The notes beneath the pieces were generated by a model. That model did no database searches, was not told the DNA's origin, and saw nothing but the letters and a program-made list of their open reading frames with translations. The translations under genes were made by a program, and so were the position numbers. Positions 25,857 through 33,711 of a stretch of DNA of 44,466 nucleotides are shown here, in pieces (positions within the stretch are counted from its first letter, which is position 1; the number at the start of each line of letters is the position of its first letter). The stretch lies in NCBI GenBank assembly GCA_002705565.1, contig PAHJ01000156.1, positions 1 through 44,466 of the forward strand. The letters are read 5' to 3'. Source of the stretch: Geminicoccus sp. GTDB taxonomy: Bacteria > Pseudomonadota > Alphaproteobacteria > UBA7985.

Positions 25857-26875
25857 GTAGTTTTGCGCCCCAGTGGTTCCCCGATACTCCTGAGCTGGCC
25901 AGCTTCAAAACCCCCAACCTGAGCCTAAGGCTGTTTGGCCCAGAACACCTGGATTTTGTCCAGAAGACCGCGGCGCAATGGGAAGTGGCGCAATGGCTCG
26001 CCCAGGTGCCACACCCCTATCCTGAAGACGGCGCGCGCACCTTTTTGACATCGGCTGAAGATTGTTTTTCGTCGGGGCAGGCTTTGCGCTGGGTGGTGAG
26101 TGACCGTCAGACGGGCGCGATGCTGGGTTTTGTCGGGCTGGACGCCAAGGCCGGAAGCGATGAGCCCTGGCATCTCGGCTACTGGTTCGCGCCAGAAGCC
26201 TGGGGTCGAGGCGTTGCGACAGAAGCGGCCTTCCACGCCCTGACCTTTGCCTTCTGGTACATGGAGCTTCCGGCCATTTGGACGGGGTTTCATGTCGAAA
26301 ACCATGCTTCCCGCCGTGTTCTGGAAAAATGTGGATTTGAAGGCTGGACCGAGAGCAGCATTGAGACCGTTCACAGCGGACCTACCCCGTCCTACGAAAC
26401 CACCCTTTCCCGCGGATCATTTGACGAATTCGTCTTCTCCGGCGGTTGCACCATGCAGCCCCAGCTCGACCGGAATGTACCAGTCGTCTGGGTCGTTGCA
26501 GCGGCTTTGTTCAACGAGCAGGATCAAGTCCTTGTTGCCCAACGCCCTAAGGGGAAAGCACTGGAGGGATTGTGGGAATTTCCCGGCGGTAAAATCGAGC
26601 CCAATGAAGGCCCGGAAGCCGCCCTCATCCGCGAGCTGAAGGAGGAGCTTGGCATCGACGTCGGTATCGGCTGCCTGGCACCGCTGACTTTTGCCAGTTT
26701 CCCCTATCCAAAGTTCCACCTGATGATGCCACTGTACGCCGCCCGAAAATGGCAGGGCGAGCCCAAAGGAGTAGAGGGGCAGGCGATCAAGTGGGTGTCA
26801 AAGTTCGAGCTGCGAGACCTTCAAATGCCACCAGCGGACGAGCCGCTGGTTCCGGTCATCATGGACTGGATGTGA
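25853..26875 (+). CDS. GNAT acetyltransferase fused to MutT-type NUDIX hydrolase
   Basis: A 340-residue two-domain protein. Residues 20-185 are a RimJ/RimL-like GNAT N-acetyltransferase, with the acetyl-CoA loop in '[16 protein letters not shown]' and '[18 protein letters not shown]'. Residues 205-340 are a NUDIX hydrolase with the box '[20 protein letters not shown]' followed by ELGI, and the MutT-like '[19 protein letters not shown]', suggesting 8-oxo-dGTP or related nucleotide sanitation. In many alphaproteobacteria these are separate adjacent genes after argJ; here no stop codon separates them. An ATG at residue 201 could allow internal initiation of the NUDIX part, but its upstream sequence is a weak ribosome-binding site. 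The acetyltransferase substrate is unknown. Confidence 0.88.
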   Translation: MSSFAPQWFPDTPELASFKTPNLSLRLFGPEHLDFVQKTAAQWEVAQWLAQVPHPYPEDGARTFLTSAEDCFSSGQALRWVVSDRQTGAMLGFVGLDAKAGSDEPWHLGYWFAPEAWGRGVATEAAFHALTFAFWYMELPAIWTGFHVENHASRRVLEKCGFEGWTESSIETVHSGPTPSYETTLSRGSFDEFVFSGGCTMQPQLDRNVPVVWVVAAALFNEQDQVLVAQRPKGKALEGLWEFPGGKIEPNEGPEAALIRELKEELGIDVGIGCLAPLTFASFPYPKFHLMMPLYAARKWQGEPKGVEGQAIKWVSKFELRDLQMPPADEPLVPVIMDWM

Positions 26876-26884
26876 GGCGTCGAC

Positions 26885-27673
26885 CTAGTAGGACGATGTA
26901 TCGAGCTTAGCGACGCCGCCTTTGATCTCTGCGACGATCGATGACGCGGCATTTTTGAGGATGCCGGCGTCTGACTGCACGGTGACCAACTGGAAGCCCA
27001 TTTCAATCATACGGACGGCGTAGGGTGCCGAACCGTTGTGCAGGCCGACCGGCTTTCCGGCGCTTCGACAGGCTTTGATGATCGTCTCAAAGGCCCGCAG
27101 CACAACCTCGTTTTCCGTATCCAGCATAGGCCGCTGTCCCAGCGCATTGGCAAGATCGTTGGGGCCGACATAAATGGCGTCGATGCCGTCAGTGTTGACG
27201 ATTTCATCAACCTTTTCGAGGCCTTCTTTGGTCTCGACCATAGCCATGCGAATGATTTCGTCGTTGGCTTTGTCGGTGTAATCCGCACCGCCGTAAATCG
27301 ACGCCCGGACCGGGCCAAAGGAACGCGTCCCCAAGGGCGGGTAGGAAGCGTAGTGGGCGAACAGCCGAGCGTCTTCACCATTGTTGATCATCGGGCAAAT
27401 CACACCATAGGCCCCGGCATCGAGCACCTTCATAATCAAGCCCGCATCCAGCCACGGCACCCGAACCATCGGTACGACATCGGTCGTTGAAATGGCCTGA
27501 AATTGCGAGACGGCGACCTGGTAGTCGATCAGGCCGTGCTGCATATCCACCGTGACACTATCCCAACCGCAATGGGCCATGACTTCAGCAGAAAATGCGG
27601 CCGGGGTTGCCAGCCAGCCATTGGCGACAGCGCCGCCCTGCTGCCAAATTTCACGGACTTTGTTGGGTCGCAT
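26885..27673 (-). CDS. HpcH/HpaI family class II aldolase
   Basis: A 262-residue metal-dependent pyruvate aldolase of the HpcH/HpaI/KDR family, which cleaves 4-hydroxy-2-oxo acids to pyruvate and an aldehyde. The catalytic and metal residues fit the family spacing: H46 ('DMQHG'), R71 ('MVRVP'), E147 ('MVETKEGL') and D173 ('YVGPNDLA'). The length is typical. The ATG at 27673 is preceded by GGAGA six bases upstream; an in-frame extension to 27829 has no family match and would run into the next gene's start. No other catabolic genes are nearby, so the natural substrate (aromatic-pathway or sugar-acid product) is undecided. The gene is divergent from the plcP-like gene. Confidence 0.88.
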   Translation of the reverse strand: MRPNKVREIWQQGGAVANGWLATPAAFSAEVMAHCGWDSVTVDMQHGLIDYQVAVSQFQAISTTDVVPMVRVPWLDAGLIMKVLDAGAYGVICPMINNGEDARLFAHYASYPPLGTRSFGPVRASIYGGADYTDKANDEIIRMAMVETKEGLEKVDEIVNTDGIDAIYVGPNDLANALGQRPMLDTENEVVLRAFETIIKACRSAGKPVGLHNGSAPYAVRMIEMGFQLVTVQSDAGILKNAASSIVAEIKGGVAKLDTSSY

Positions 27674-27828
27674 GGCGTCTCTCCTGTGTCTTTTGCGTGG
27701 AACTGTAGCGGTTTTGTCTGCCATGTCGATGTACGATGACGGAGGGGCATGCCTTTTTTGGCCTAGGCGGGCTTCCTGCAGGTGCCTAAAAGATAACCTT
27801 ACTTGGCGATGCGAGAACAGATCACCCA

Positions 27829-28599
27829 ATGACAGCCAAATCTGCCTTTCGAACCGTGTTCATCTCGGACACGCACCTGGGAATGACCGGCGTACGCAAT
27901 CGAACGCTGCTGTCGTTTCTGGAGACGCTGTCCTGTGAAACCCTGTATCTGGTGGGCGACATGATCGATGGCTGGGCTTTGCAGCGGCGTTGGCAGTGGT
28001 CCGCCACGGACGATGCGGTTCTGATGCAGATCAACCGGCTGGTCGGGGCAGGAACTCGCGTGGTCTACATTCCCGGCAACCACGATGACATGGTTCGCCG
28101 CGTGCTTGACGTCGAGCGGTTTCACGGTGTCGAGCTGCGCATGAATGATACCCATGAACTGGCTGACGGTCGGCGCTTTTACGTCACTCATGGCGACCAG
28201 TTCGATGCGGTAACACGCAATATGGAGTGGCTGTCTCGCTTTGGACACGTGCTTTACGAGGGCTACACGGCTATCATGCGGCAGGTCGCCAAAGTGCCTG
28301 GTTTCGGGTGGGCCCGAAATATGCCGGCGCAGGTCAAGAGTCTGTCCAAGCGCATCTTTCAGCCCCAAGGGGCCTTTGAGCGCGGGCTGAAACGCGAAGC
28401 CGCCGCCCTGGATGCGGTGGGTGCCATTGCCGGGCATATTCACCGTCCCGCTTTGAACACGAAAGACGGCTTTACCTATGCTAATTGTGGCGACTGGATT
28501 GAGTCGTGCACGGCACTGGTAGAAAACAACGAGGGCCGCTTGAGCCTGGTGTACTGGTCAGACGAAGGCCTGACCGATGAAAAGGAGTACGTTGCCTAA
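27829..28599 (+). CDS. plcP: PlcP-like metallophosphoesterase (probable phospholipase C)
   Basis: A 256-residue calcineurin-like phosphoesterase. The metal ligands are in order: D14/H16 ('SDTHLG'), D44 ('GDMIDGW'), N84/H85 ('GNHDD'), H121 ('THGDQFD') and H203/H205 ('GHIHRP'). Automatic tools often call such proteins UDP-2,3-diacylglucosamine hydrolase (LpxH). In alphaproteobacteria, the family member paired with a GT4 glycosyltransferase is PlcP, which cleaves membrane phospholipids to diacylglycerol during phosphate starvation. That pairing is present here: the stop overlaps the next start (TAATG). The role is inferred from family and context. No clear Pho box was found upstream and the ribosome-binding site is weak. 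Confidence 0.78.
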   Translation: MTAKSAFRTVFISDTHLGMTGVRNRTLLSFLETLSCETLYLVGDMIDGWALQRRWQWSATDDAVLMQINRLVGAGTRVVYIPGNHDDMVRRVLDVERFHGVELRMNDTHELADGRRFYVTHGDQFDAVTRNMEWLSRFGHVLYEGYTAIMRQVAKVPGFGWARNMPAQVKSLSKRIFQPQGAFERGLKREAAALDAVGAIAGHIHRPALNTKDGFTYANCGDWIESCTALVENNEGRLSLVYWSDEGLTDEKEYVA

Positions 28600-29642
28600 T
28601 GCATATCCTTCTGGTCAGTGACGCTTGGTATCCGCAAATCAACGGCGTGGTTCGCACGCTTGATACCACCCGTAAAATTGTAGAAGCAAAAGGGCATACC
28701 TTCAGCCGGGTTACGCCGGACTTGTTCGACGTGAACATGCCGATGCCCATGTATCAGGAAATCGGTCTCGCGCTGTTCTGGCCCGGTGAGGTCAGCCGGC
28801 GGATCAAGAAGATCATTGAGGAAAAGGGCGCCATCGACGCCATTCATGTGGCGACAGAAGGCCCACTTGGCATGGCCGCTCGGGCTTTTTGCCAGCGCAA
28901 CAAGATCCCTTTTACAACCTCTTTCCACACTAAGCTGGCCGAGTACATCAACGAGCGTACAGGGGTTCCTGCGGAATGGCTGTGGCGTTGGTTGGAATGG
29001 TTCCATCGCCCCGCGCAGCGCGTTCTGGTGACCAATCAGGGCATGGCGGATGAACTGGCTGAATTTGGCATTAAGCACACACATCTGTGGCCCCGCGGCG
29101 TTGATCTCGACCTGTTCCACCCGTCCAAAAAGCCGTCTGCACGCGTGGCTGAACTGGCCCGACCTGTGTTCGTCTATGTCGGTCGGGTAGCGGTGGAAAA
29201 GAACATCGAGTCTTTTCTTAAGTTGGATTTGCCAGGTACCAAGTTGGTGGTTGGCTCTGGCCCCTCGCTGGATTCACTTAAAGCGAAATACACCGATGCG
29301 GTCTTTACCGGACCCTTGCACGGTGACGAGTTGGCTGCGGCCTATGCCGACTCAGATGTCTTCGTTTTCCCCTCCAAGACCGATACGTTCGGCTTGGTTC
29401 TGCTCGAAGCCTGCGCGGCCGGGACGCCCGTTGCTGCTTATCCAGTGACGGGTCCGAAGGATGTGATCACGGACCCAACCGCCGGCACCCTGCGGGAAGA
29501 CCTGCACGAGGCCTGTATGACGTCGCTGGACCTGAAATCAGAAGATGCCCGTCGCTATTCTGAGGCGTTTTCATGGGAAGCCGCGACCGACACCTTTATC
29601 GAAGCTTTGGAACGAACCTCGGTGACGGGAAATGAGAGTTAG
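28599..29642 (+). CDS. Agt-like GT4 glycosyltransferase (diacylglycerol glycosylation)
   Basis: A 347-residue GT-B fold glycosyltransferase of family 4. The N-terminal 'SDAWYPQINGVVRTL' and the donor-site motif 'SKTDTFGLVLLEACAAGTP' (around E270, the EX7E region) are clear. 'FVYVGRVAVEKNIESFL' is typical of the group annotated as alpha-mannosyl or MGDG-type transferases. Placed directly after a PlcP-like gene, it matches Agt, which adds glucose or glucuronic acid to diacylglycerol to make phosphorus-free glycolipids. The start codon overlaps the plcP-like stop by one base, and the stop lies inside the next gene by 11 bases, so all three are probably translated together. Confidence 0.82.
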   Translation: MHILLVSDAWYPQINGVVRTLDTTRKIVEAKGHTFSRVTPDLFDVNMPMPMYQEIGLALFWPGEVSRRIKKIIEEKGAIDAIHVATEGPLGMAARAFCQRNKIPFTTSFHTKLAEYINERTGVPAEWLWRWLEWFHRPAQRVLVTNQGMADELAEFGIKHTHLWPRGVDLDLFHPSKKPSARVAELARPVFVYVGRVAVEKNIESFLKLDLPGTKLVVGSGPSLDSLKAKYTDAVFTGPLHGDELAAAYADSDVFVFPSKTDTFGLVLLEACAAGTPVAAYPVTGPKDVITDPTAGTLREDLHEACMTSLDLKSEDARRYSEAFSWEAATDTFIEALERTSVTGNES

Positions 29643-30189
29643 GTGCAGCGCTGTCTCTGTTCCACTTGCGCTGATTTTGGTTTCGGTGCTGCTGCTGTTG
29701 CCTGTTTTGCAACCCGCGCAGGCTGAGAGCCGCACCGCGCCCTTAGAGGCATTGTCATGGGAGCGGCGGGTGTTGCTGTTGTTTGCCGACCATCCTGCAG
29801 ACCCCTGGGCCTACAAGCAGCGTCTCGATCTGCTCGAAGATCGCTGCGACTTCAACAATCGAGATCTGGTCCTGCTGGAGGTCTATGCTGACCATGCGGT
29901 CCGGGTGACCGGTGTTTGGCTGGACGGACTGGCGCACGAGGAACAGGCGCTGAGCGAGGCCATGTTTGACGACGGCCAAAGGCCGATTCATAGCGCAGCA
30001 TTGCGAACCACTTACGGCATTCCGCAGGGCTTTGGTCTGGTCTTGGTTGGAAAGGATGGCTGGGAAAAACGCCGTTCTCGCATGCCTATCAGCGCGCACG
30101 AAATCTACGCTCAGATCGACGGTATGCCCATGCGCCAGCGCGAAATGCGCGATGATAATTGTGCTGGTCCGGCGACGAAGGGTTCCTGA
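29632..30189 (+). CDS. DUF4174 domain exported protein
   Basis: A 185-residue protein with a signal peptide (about 1-31, ending AQA|ES) followed by a DUF4174 domain ('PLEALSWERRVLLLFADHP', 'GLVLVGKDGWEKRRS'). DUF4174 has a thioredoxin-like appearance with no catalytic CxxC here and no proven function. The start overlaps the glycosyltransferase gene by 11 bases, tying it to the lipid-remodelling unit. The stop codon lies in one arm of a 9-bp inverted repeat. Confidence 0.8.
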   Translation: MRVRCSAVSVPLALILVSVLLLLPVLQPAQAESRTAPLEALSWERRVLLLFADHPADPWAYKQRLDLLEDRCDFNNRDLVLLEVYADHAVRVTGVWLDGLAHEEQALSEAMFDDGQRPIHSAALRTTYGIPQGFGLVLVGKDGWEKRRSRMPISAHEIYAQIDGMPMRQREMRDDNCAGPATKGS

Positions 30190-30211
30190 AGCCCAACACG
30201 TACAGGAACCC
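30180..30211. other. Hairpin over the DUF4174 stop codon
   Basis: GGGTTCCTG (30180-30188) and CAGGAACCC (30203-30211) are perfect reverse complements around a 14-nt loop. No T-run follows. It lies between convergent genes and may terminate or protect transcripts from both sides. Confidence 0.5.
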
Positions 30212-30234
30212 GTGCCATTTCCTAGCGCTGAGGC

Positions 30235-30537
30235 CTAGCCCAGCAGGATGGTCCGACGGTCCATCCGGTGCGCCACCTCTGCAATTTCATACCGGACCTG
30301 GGCGTTTCCGGTTTCCTGGAACGATAAAGACCGCCACTTGTTCAAGGCTTCTTCGTGGGTTTTGAACGGGCCGTGAATCTGGTTGGAGCGGGTCAGGACT
30401 GACTCAAACGAGGTGTCCGTGAATTCGCCTCCGATCACATAGAAGAACGTCGTTGCGGGATTGGCTTCCGAGGCGGCCGCAGTCTGGGCCGTGTTCGCAG
30501 TCTGGGCTGATGTTTGGGCCGATGCGTTAGCTGACAT
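30235..30537 (-). CDS. DUF4170 domain protein
   Basis: A 100-residue soluble protein. An Ala/Thr/Gln-rich N-terminal 25 residues, probably disordered, precedes a DUF4170 domain recognised by 'FFYVIGGEFTDTSFESV', 'IHGPFKTHEEALNKWRSLS' and 'QVRYEIAE'. DUF4170 is a small alphaproteobacterial family without known function. The ATG at 30537 has GGAGA six to eight bases upstream; a longer in-frame reading runs into the aceA terminator and was rejected. It lies downstream of aceA on the same strand, but behind that terminator. Confidence 0.82.
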   Translation of the reverse strand: MSANASAQTSAQTANTAQTAAASEANPATTFFYVIGGEFTDTSFESVLTRSNQIHGPFKTHEEALNKWRSLSFQETGNAQVRYEIAEVAHRMDRRTILLG

Positions 30538-30603
30538 GGTTCGTTCTCCATAGTTTGAGTGCGTTGACAAAGTGGGGGTCGGGGTTGGACTGAGAGGGGG
30601 TTG

Positions 30604-30636
30604 AAACAAAAAGAGGGGCCTTTTGGCCCCCCTCTG
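30604..30636 (-). terminator. Intrinsic terminator after aceA
   Basis: On the minus strand, AGAGGGGGGCC - AAAA - GGCCCCTCT is followed by TTTTTGTTT. The inner GGGGCC/GGCCCC pairing is perfect, and the outer AGA/TCT pairs with a small bulge. It sits 44 bp past the aceA stop codon. Confidence 0.88.
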
Positions 30637-30679
30637 TTCGGAGCCTTGGTGGTTTGCGGCTCCGGTATGACCGAAGAGC

Positions 30680-32005
30680 CTAATAAGCGGCGGCTTGCAC
30701 GTCGAATTGCTCTTCTTCCGTAGAGCCAGCCAGGGCCGTCACCGACGAAGTGCCGCCTTGGATTGTGGTGGTCACGTCGTCGAAGTAGCCCGCGCCCACT
30801 TCCTGCTGGTGGGAAACGAAGGTGTAGCCCTTTTCTGCATCCGCAAACTCTTGCTCCTGCAGTTCCACGTAAGCGGACATGCCGCGCTGAGCGTAATCGT
30901 TGGCCAGACGGAACATCGAGTTCCACATGGAGTGGATGCCCGCGAGCGTGATGAACTGGTAGCGGTAACCCATGGCGGCAAGCTCGGTCTGGAACTTGGC
31001 GATGGTGGCGTCGTCCAGGTTGCGCTTCCAGTTGAAGGACGGAGAGCAGTTGTAGGACAGCAGCTGGTCCGGATATTCCTTCTTGATCGCCTCCGCAAAC
31101 CGGCGTGCTTCGTCCAGATCCGGCTTGGCGGTTTCACACCAGACGAGATCTGCATAAGGCGCGTAGGCCAGACCGCGTGCAATGGCCTGGTCCAGACCTG
31201 CGTGGGTTTCAAAGAAACCCTCGCTCGTACGCTCACCGGTGATGAACGGCGCATCATAAGGGTCAACGTCAGAGGTGACGAGGTTGGCCGCGTTTGCATC
31301 GGTGCGGGCAAGAATGATCGTATCGGTGCCAAGAACGTCAGACGCCAGACGCGCGGAAACCAGCTTCTGCACAGCTTCCTGAGTCGGCACCAGAACTTTA
31401 CCGCCCATGTGACCACACTTTTTCACCGATGCGAGCTGATCTTCGAAGTGGACGCCCGCAGCGCCTGCGGAAATCAGACCTTTGGCGAGTTCGAAGGCGT
31501 TCAAAACGCCGCCAAAACCAGCCTCGGCGTCGGCAACGATAGGCAGGAAGTAGTCGATGAAGGCTTCCTCGCCTGCTTCCACGCCTTTGGCCCACTGAAT
31601 TTCATCAGCGCGAATGAAGGCGTTGTTGATACGCTCAACAACCGCCGGAACGGAGTTAACGGGGTACAGGGACTGGTCCGGGTACATGGTTGGTGCGGTA
31701 TTCGCATCGGCGGCAACCTGCCAGCCGGAGAGGTAAATGGCCTCGATTCCAGCTTTGGCCTGCTGCACAGCCTGGCCACCGGTCAGAGCACCCAGCGAGC
31801 GAACGGCCTTGTCGTCGCCCGTGCGGTTAATCAGCTCCCACAGCTTTCTAGCGCCATCCCGCGCAAGGGTGTTTTCGCGGGTCTTGGAGCCACGCAGGCG
31901 CACGACGTCTTCGGCGGTGTAACCGCGTTTAACGTTGCCCCAACGCGGGTTTGTGGCCCAGTCTTGCTGGAGTTCGGCGACTTGTTCCTTGCGAGTCTTC
32001 GACAT
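30680..32005 (-). CDS. aceA: Isocitrate lyase
   Basis: AceA splits isocitrate into succinate and glyoxylate, opening the glyoxylate shunt used on acetate and fatty acids. The 441-residue protein has the active-site 'KKCGHMGGK' with catalytic Cys197 and the '[12 protein letters not shown]' loop, plus '[12 protein letters not shown]' near the N-terminus. The ATG at 32005 has GGGAG eight bases upstream. An in-frame extension to 32053 enters the promoter region and lacks family similarity. The gene is divergent from a ScfR-type regulator gene and closed by its own terminator. Malate synthase is not in the window. Confidence 0.97.
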   Translation of the reverse strand: MSKTRKEQVAELQQDWATNPRWGNVKRGYTAEDVVRLRGSKTRENTLARDGARKLWELINRTGDDKAVRSLGALTGGQAVQQAKAGIEAIYLSGWQVAADANTAPTMYPDQSLYPVNSVPAVVERINNAFIRADEIQWAKGVEAGEEAFIDYFLPIVADAEAGFGGVLNAFELAKGLISAGAAGVHFEDQLASVKKCGHMGGKVLVPTQEAVQKLVSARLASDVLGTDTIILARTDANAANLVTSDVDPYDAPFITGERTSEGFFETHAGLDQAIARGLAYAPYADLVWCETAKPDLDEARRFAEAIKKEYPDQLLSYNCSPSFNWKRNLDDATIAKFQTELAAMGYRYQFITLAGIHSMWNSMFRLANDYAQRGMSAYVELQEQEFADAEKGYTFVSHQQEVGAGYFDDVTTTIQGGTSSVTALAGSTEEEQFDVQAAAY

Positions 32006-32110
32006 CTTGTTGTCTCCCGTGGGTTTTGGAGTTCGAGAAAAGAGATGCGACAAACTGGCAGGAAAACGATGTGTCTGTCAGACGTTGTCGAGTGGCATTG
32101 AAAATATTTA

Positions 32111-32144
32111 CAAACAAAATTGCTGTTTGCATGTTAATATATTA
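32111..32144. promoter_or_regulatory. Operator/promoter region between aceA and its regulator
   Basis: The 157-bp gap is AT-rich and symmetrical. CAAACA (32111-32116) and TGTTTG (32124-32129) form an inverted repeat with a 7-nt spacer. TAATATATTA (32135-32144) is a perfect 10-bp palindrome that also supplies TATATT-like -10 elements on both strands. A TTTGCA element (32126-32131) resembles half of the TTTGCAAA sites reported for ScfR-type regulators. It probably controls both genes. Confidence 0.5.
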
Positions 32145-32162
32145 CAATGCTAGACCAGCATC

Positions 32163-33524
32163 ATGGTTGCGGAACGAAAACTCTTTATCGGCCATAAGCT
32201 CCGTCGCCTGCGGCGGGAAGAAGGTGTGACTCAAGCCCAGATGGCGCACGATCTGGGCATCTCCGCTGCTTACCTTAACCTCATCGAACACAACCAAAGA
32301 CCCATCACGGTCAACGTCCTGTTGCGATTGGGTGATGCCTTCGGCGTCAATATCCAGGAATTTGCCGTTGATGATACGGACACGCAGTCTTCGCGGTTAC
32401 AGGAAGTGCTGGCCGATCCGCTGTTTTCGACCCTCGACCTCACCCGCCAGGACCTGCGCGATGCGGTGGAACGGGTTCCGCTGGTTGTGGAGGCACTCAA
32501 TCTTGTTTACAGCCGCTATCAGCAAGGCAGTGCGGATGGTGAGGGGCGGCCAGCGGGCGAAGCGTTGCTGGGACGACCAGCTGAAGTTGATGATCTGCTC
32601 GACGCCCTCGAAGCACGTCAGAACCACTTTGCCGTGCTCGAAAACGCAGCGGAAGCGCTGTCCAACGACGCCGGATTGCGCCAGAGCGCGCTTGAATCGG
32701 GTCTGACCCGTCATCTGGCCGAAGTCCACGGCCACGTCGTGCGGTCTATGCCGGCCCGCGTCATGGAAACAACGCCCTATCGTCATGATTTCCACGGCAA
32801 GCGGGTCTTGTTCAACGAGCTGGCGCCGCTGGAAACCCGTGTTTTTGCACTGGGAAAAACCGTGGCGGATCTGCAGTTGCGGGACGAGTTTAACGAAATC
32901 ATTGCCGCAACGAAGCTGCGTGAACCCACCAGTGAAGCGATGATGCGGACGACCTTGACCAGCTATTTCGCGGCGGCGTTGATGATGCCCTATGCCCGCT
33001 TTACTGAAGCGGCTTTGGAATCTCGGCATGACATCGACGTTCTGCAAGCACGCTTTGGCGCAAGCTTTGAGCAGGTTGCTCACCGCCTGACGACGCTACA
33101 GCGACCCGGAACGCGGGCCCTACCGTTCTTTCTGTTGCGCATGGATGCTGCGGGGAACGTGTCCAAGCGGTTCAGCGCAGGTGGCTTTTCGTTCTCGCGC
33201 TACGGTGGCGCCTGTCCGGCTTGGTCCATTGTCAATGCGCCGCAGCATCCAGGCAATCTGGGCGTGGACAAGGTGCAGTTACCGGACGGCAGCGAGTTCC
33301 TTTCGTTGGCAAAATCAATTCGCAAGGGGCTGCCACTTGCTGGCCGTCCGCAACGCCGCCTGACCGTCGTGCTGGGGTGTTCCTTCGAACACGCGGAGCA
33401 CGTCGTCTATGCCGATTCAGTGCGTGATGCACCTCCTTCGCCGGTGGGTACAAACTGTCGGCTTTGCCCCCGTTCGCGGTGTGAGCACCGGGCCTTTCCT
33501 GCATCAGGTGCAGCCCAGCTTTAG
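32163..33524 (+). CDS. ScfR-type XRE regulator (short-chain fatty acyl-CoA regulator, RamB-like)
   Basis: A 453-residue transcription factor. Residues 8-65 form an XRE/lambda-repressor helix-turn-helix ('VTQAQMAHDLGISAAYLNLIE'). The middle contains an ImmA/IrrE-like region (about 230-290), and the C-terminal part ends with 'CRLCPRSRCEHRAF', the cysteine cluster of the short-chain fatty acyl-CoA regulators (DUF2083). Relatives include RamB, PccR and MccR, which sense acyl-CoA and control isocitrate lyase or propionyl-CoA genes. Divergence from aceA makes aceA the likely target. The ATG at 32163 has no visible ribosome-binding site, so the mRNA may be nearly leaderless. Confidence 0.88.
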   Translation: MVAERKLFIGHKLRRLRREEGVTQAQMAHDLGISAAYLNLIEHNQRPITVNVLLRLGDAFGVNIQEFAVDDTDTQSSRLQEVLADPLFSTLDLTRQDLRDAVERVPLVVEALNLVYSRYQQGSADGEGRPAGEALLGRPAEVDDLLDALEARQNHFAVLENAAEALSNDAGLRQSALESGLTRHLAEVHGHVVRSMPARVMETTPYRHDFHGKRVLFNELAPLETRVFALGKTVADLQLRDEFNEIIAATKLREPTSEAMMRTTLTSYFAAALMMPYARFTEAALESRHDIDVLQARFGASFEQVAHRLTTLQRPGTRALPFFLLRMDAAGNVSKRFSAGGFSFSRYGGACPAWSIVNAPQHPGNLGVDKVQLPDGSEFLSLAKSIRKGLPLAGRPQRRLTVVLGCSFEHAEHVVYADSVRDAPPSPVGTNCRLCPRSRCEHRAFPASGAAQL

Positions 33525-33711
33525 AACGATGGCGCAGTATGGTCTGACACGTCGTTTCTGCACTAGCCACAGACCCTCAAACGGCGCATTGGCAGCTTTT
33601 GAAGCCGACCTTTCTGCGCAGTCCAAATGCGCCAAACCACAGGCGCGCTTCCCGGTTCTCATCTGACGCTCTTTTCCCCACCACGTTGAGCGTCTAGCGG
33701 GAGTTGTGGGT

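Noticed and set aside
27674-27828. Pho box upstream of the plcP-like gene
   Set aside because: I looked for two CTGTCAT-like direct repeats 11 bp apart and found only weak partial matches; not supportable by eye.
27829-28599. Annotation of the phosphoesterase as LpxH (UDP-2,3-diacylglucosamine hydrolase)
   Set aside because: The direct overlap with a GT4 glycosyltransferase gene favours PlcP, and many alphaproteobacteria use LpxI for the lipid A step; LpxH remains a possible alternative.
30695-32101. A 468-codon open frame on the plus strand across aceA
   Set aside because: It is fully antisense to isocitrate lyase, whose active-site motifs are intact; the plus-strand translation has no recognisable domain and is a codon-bias shadow.
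33409-33666. An 85-codon plus-strand open frame overlapping the end of the ScfR-type regulator
   Set aside because: Most of it lies in another frame of the regulator; the product resembles nothing and has no ribosome-binding site.
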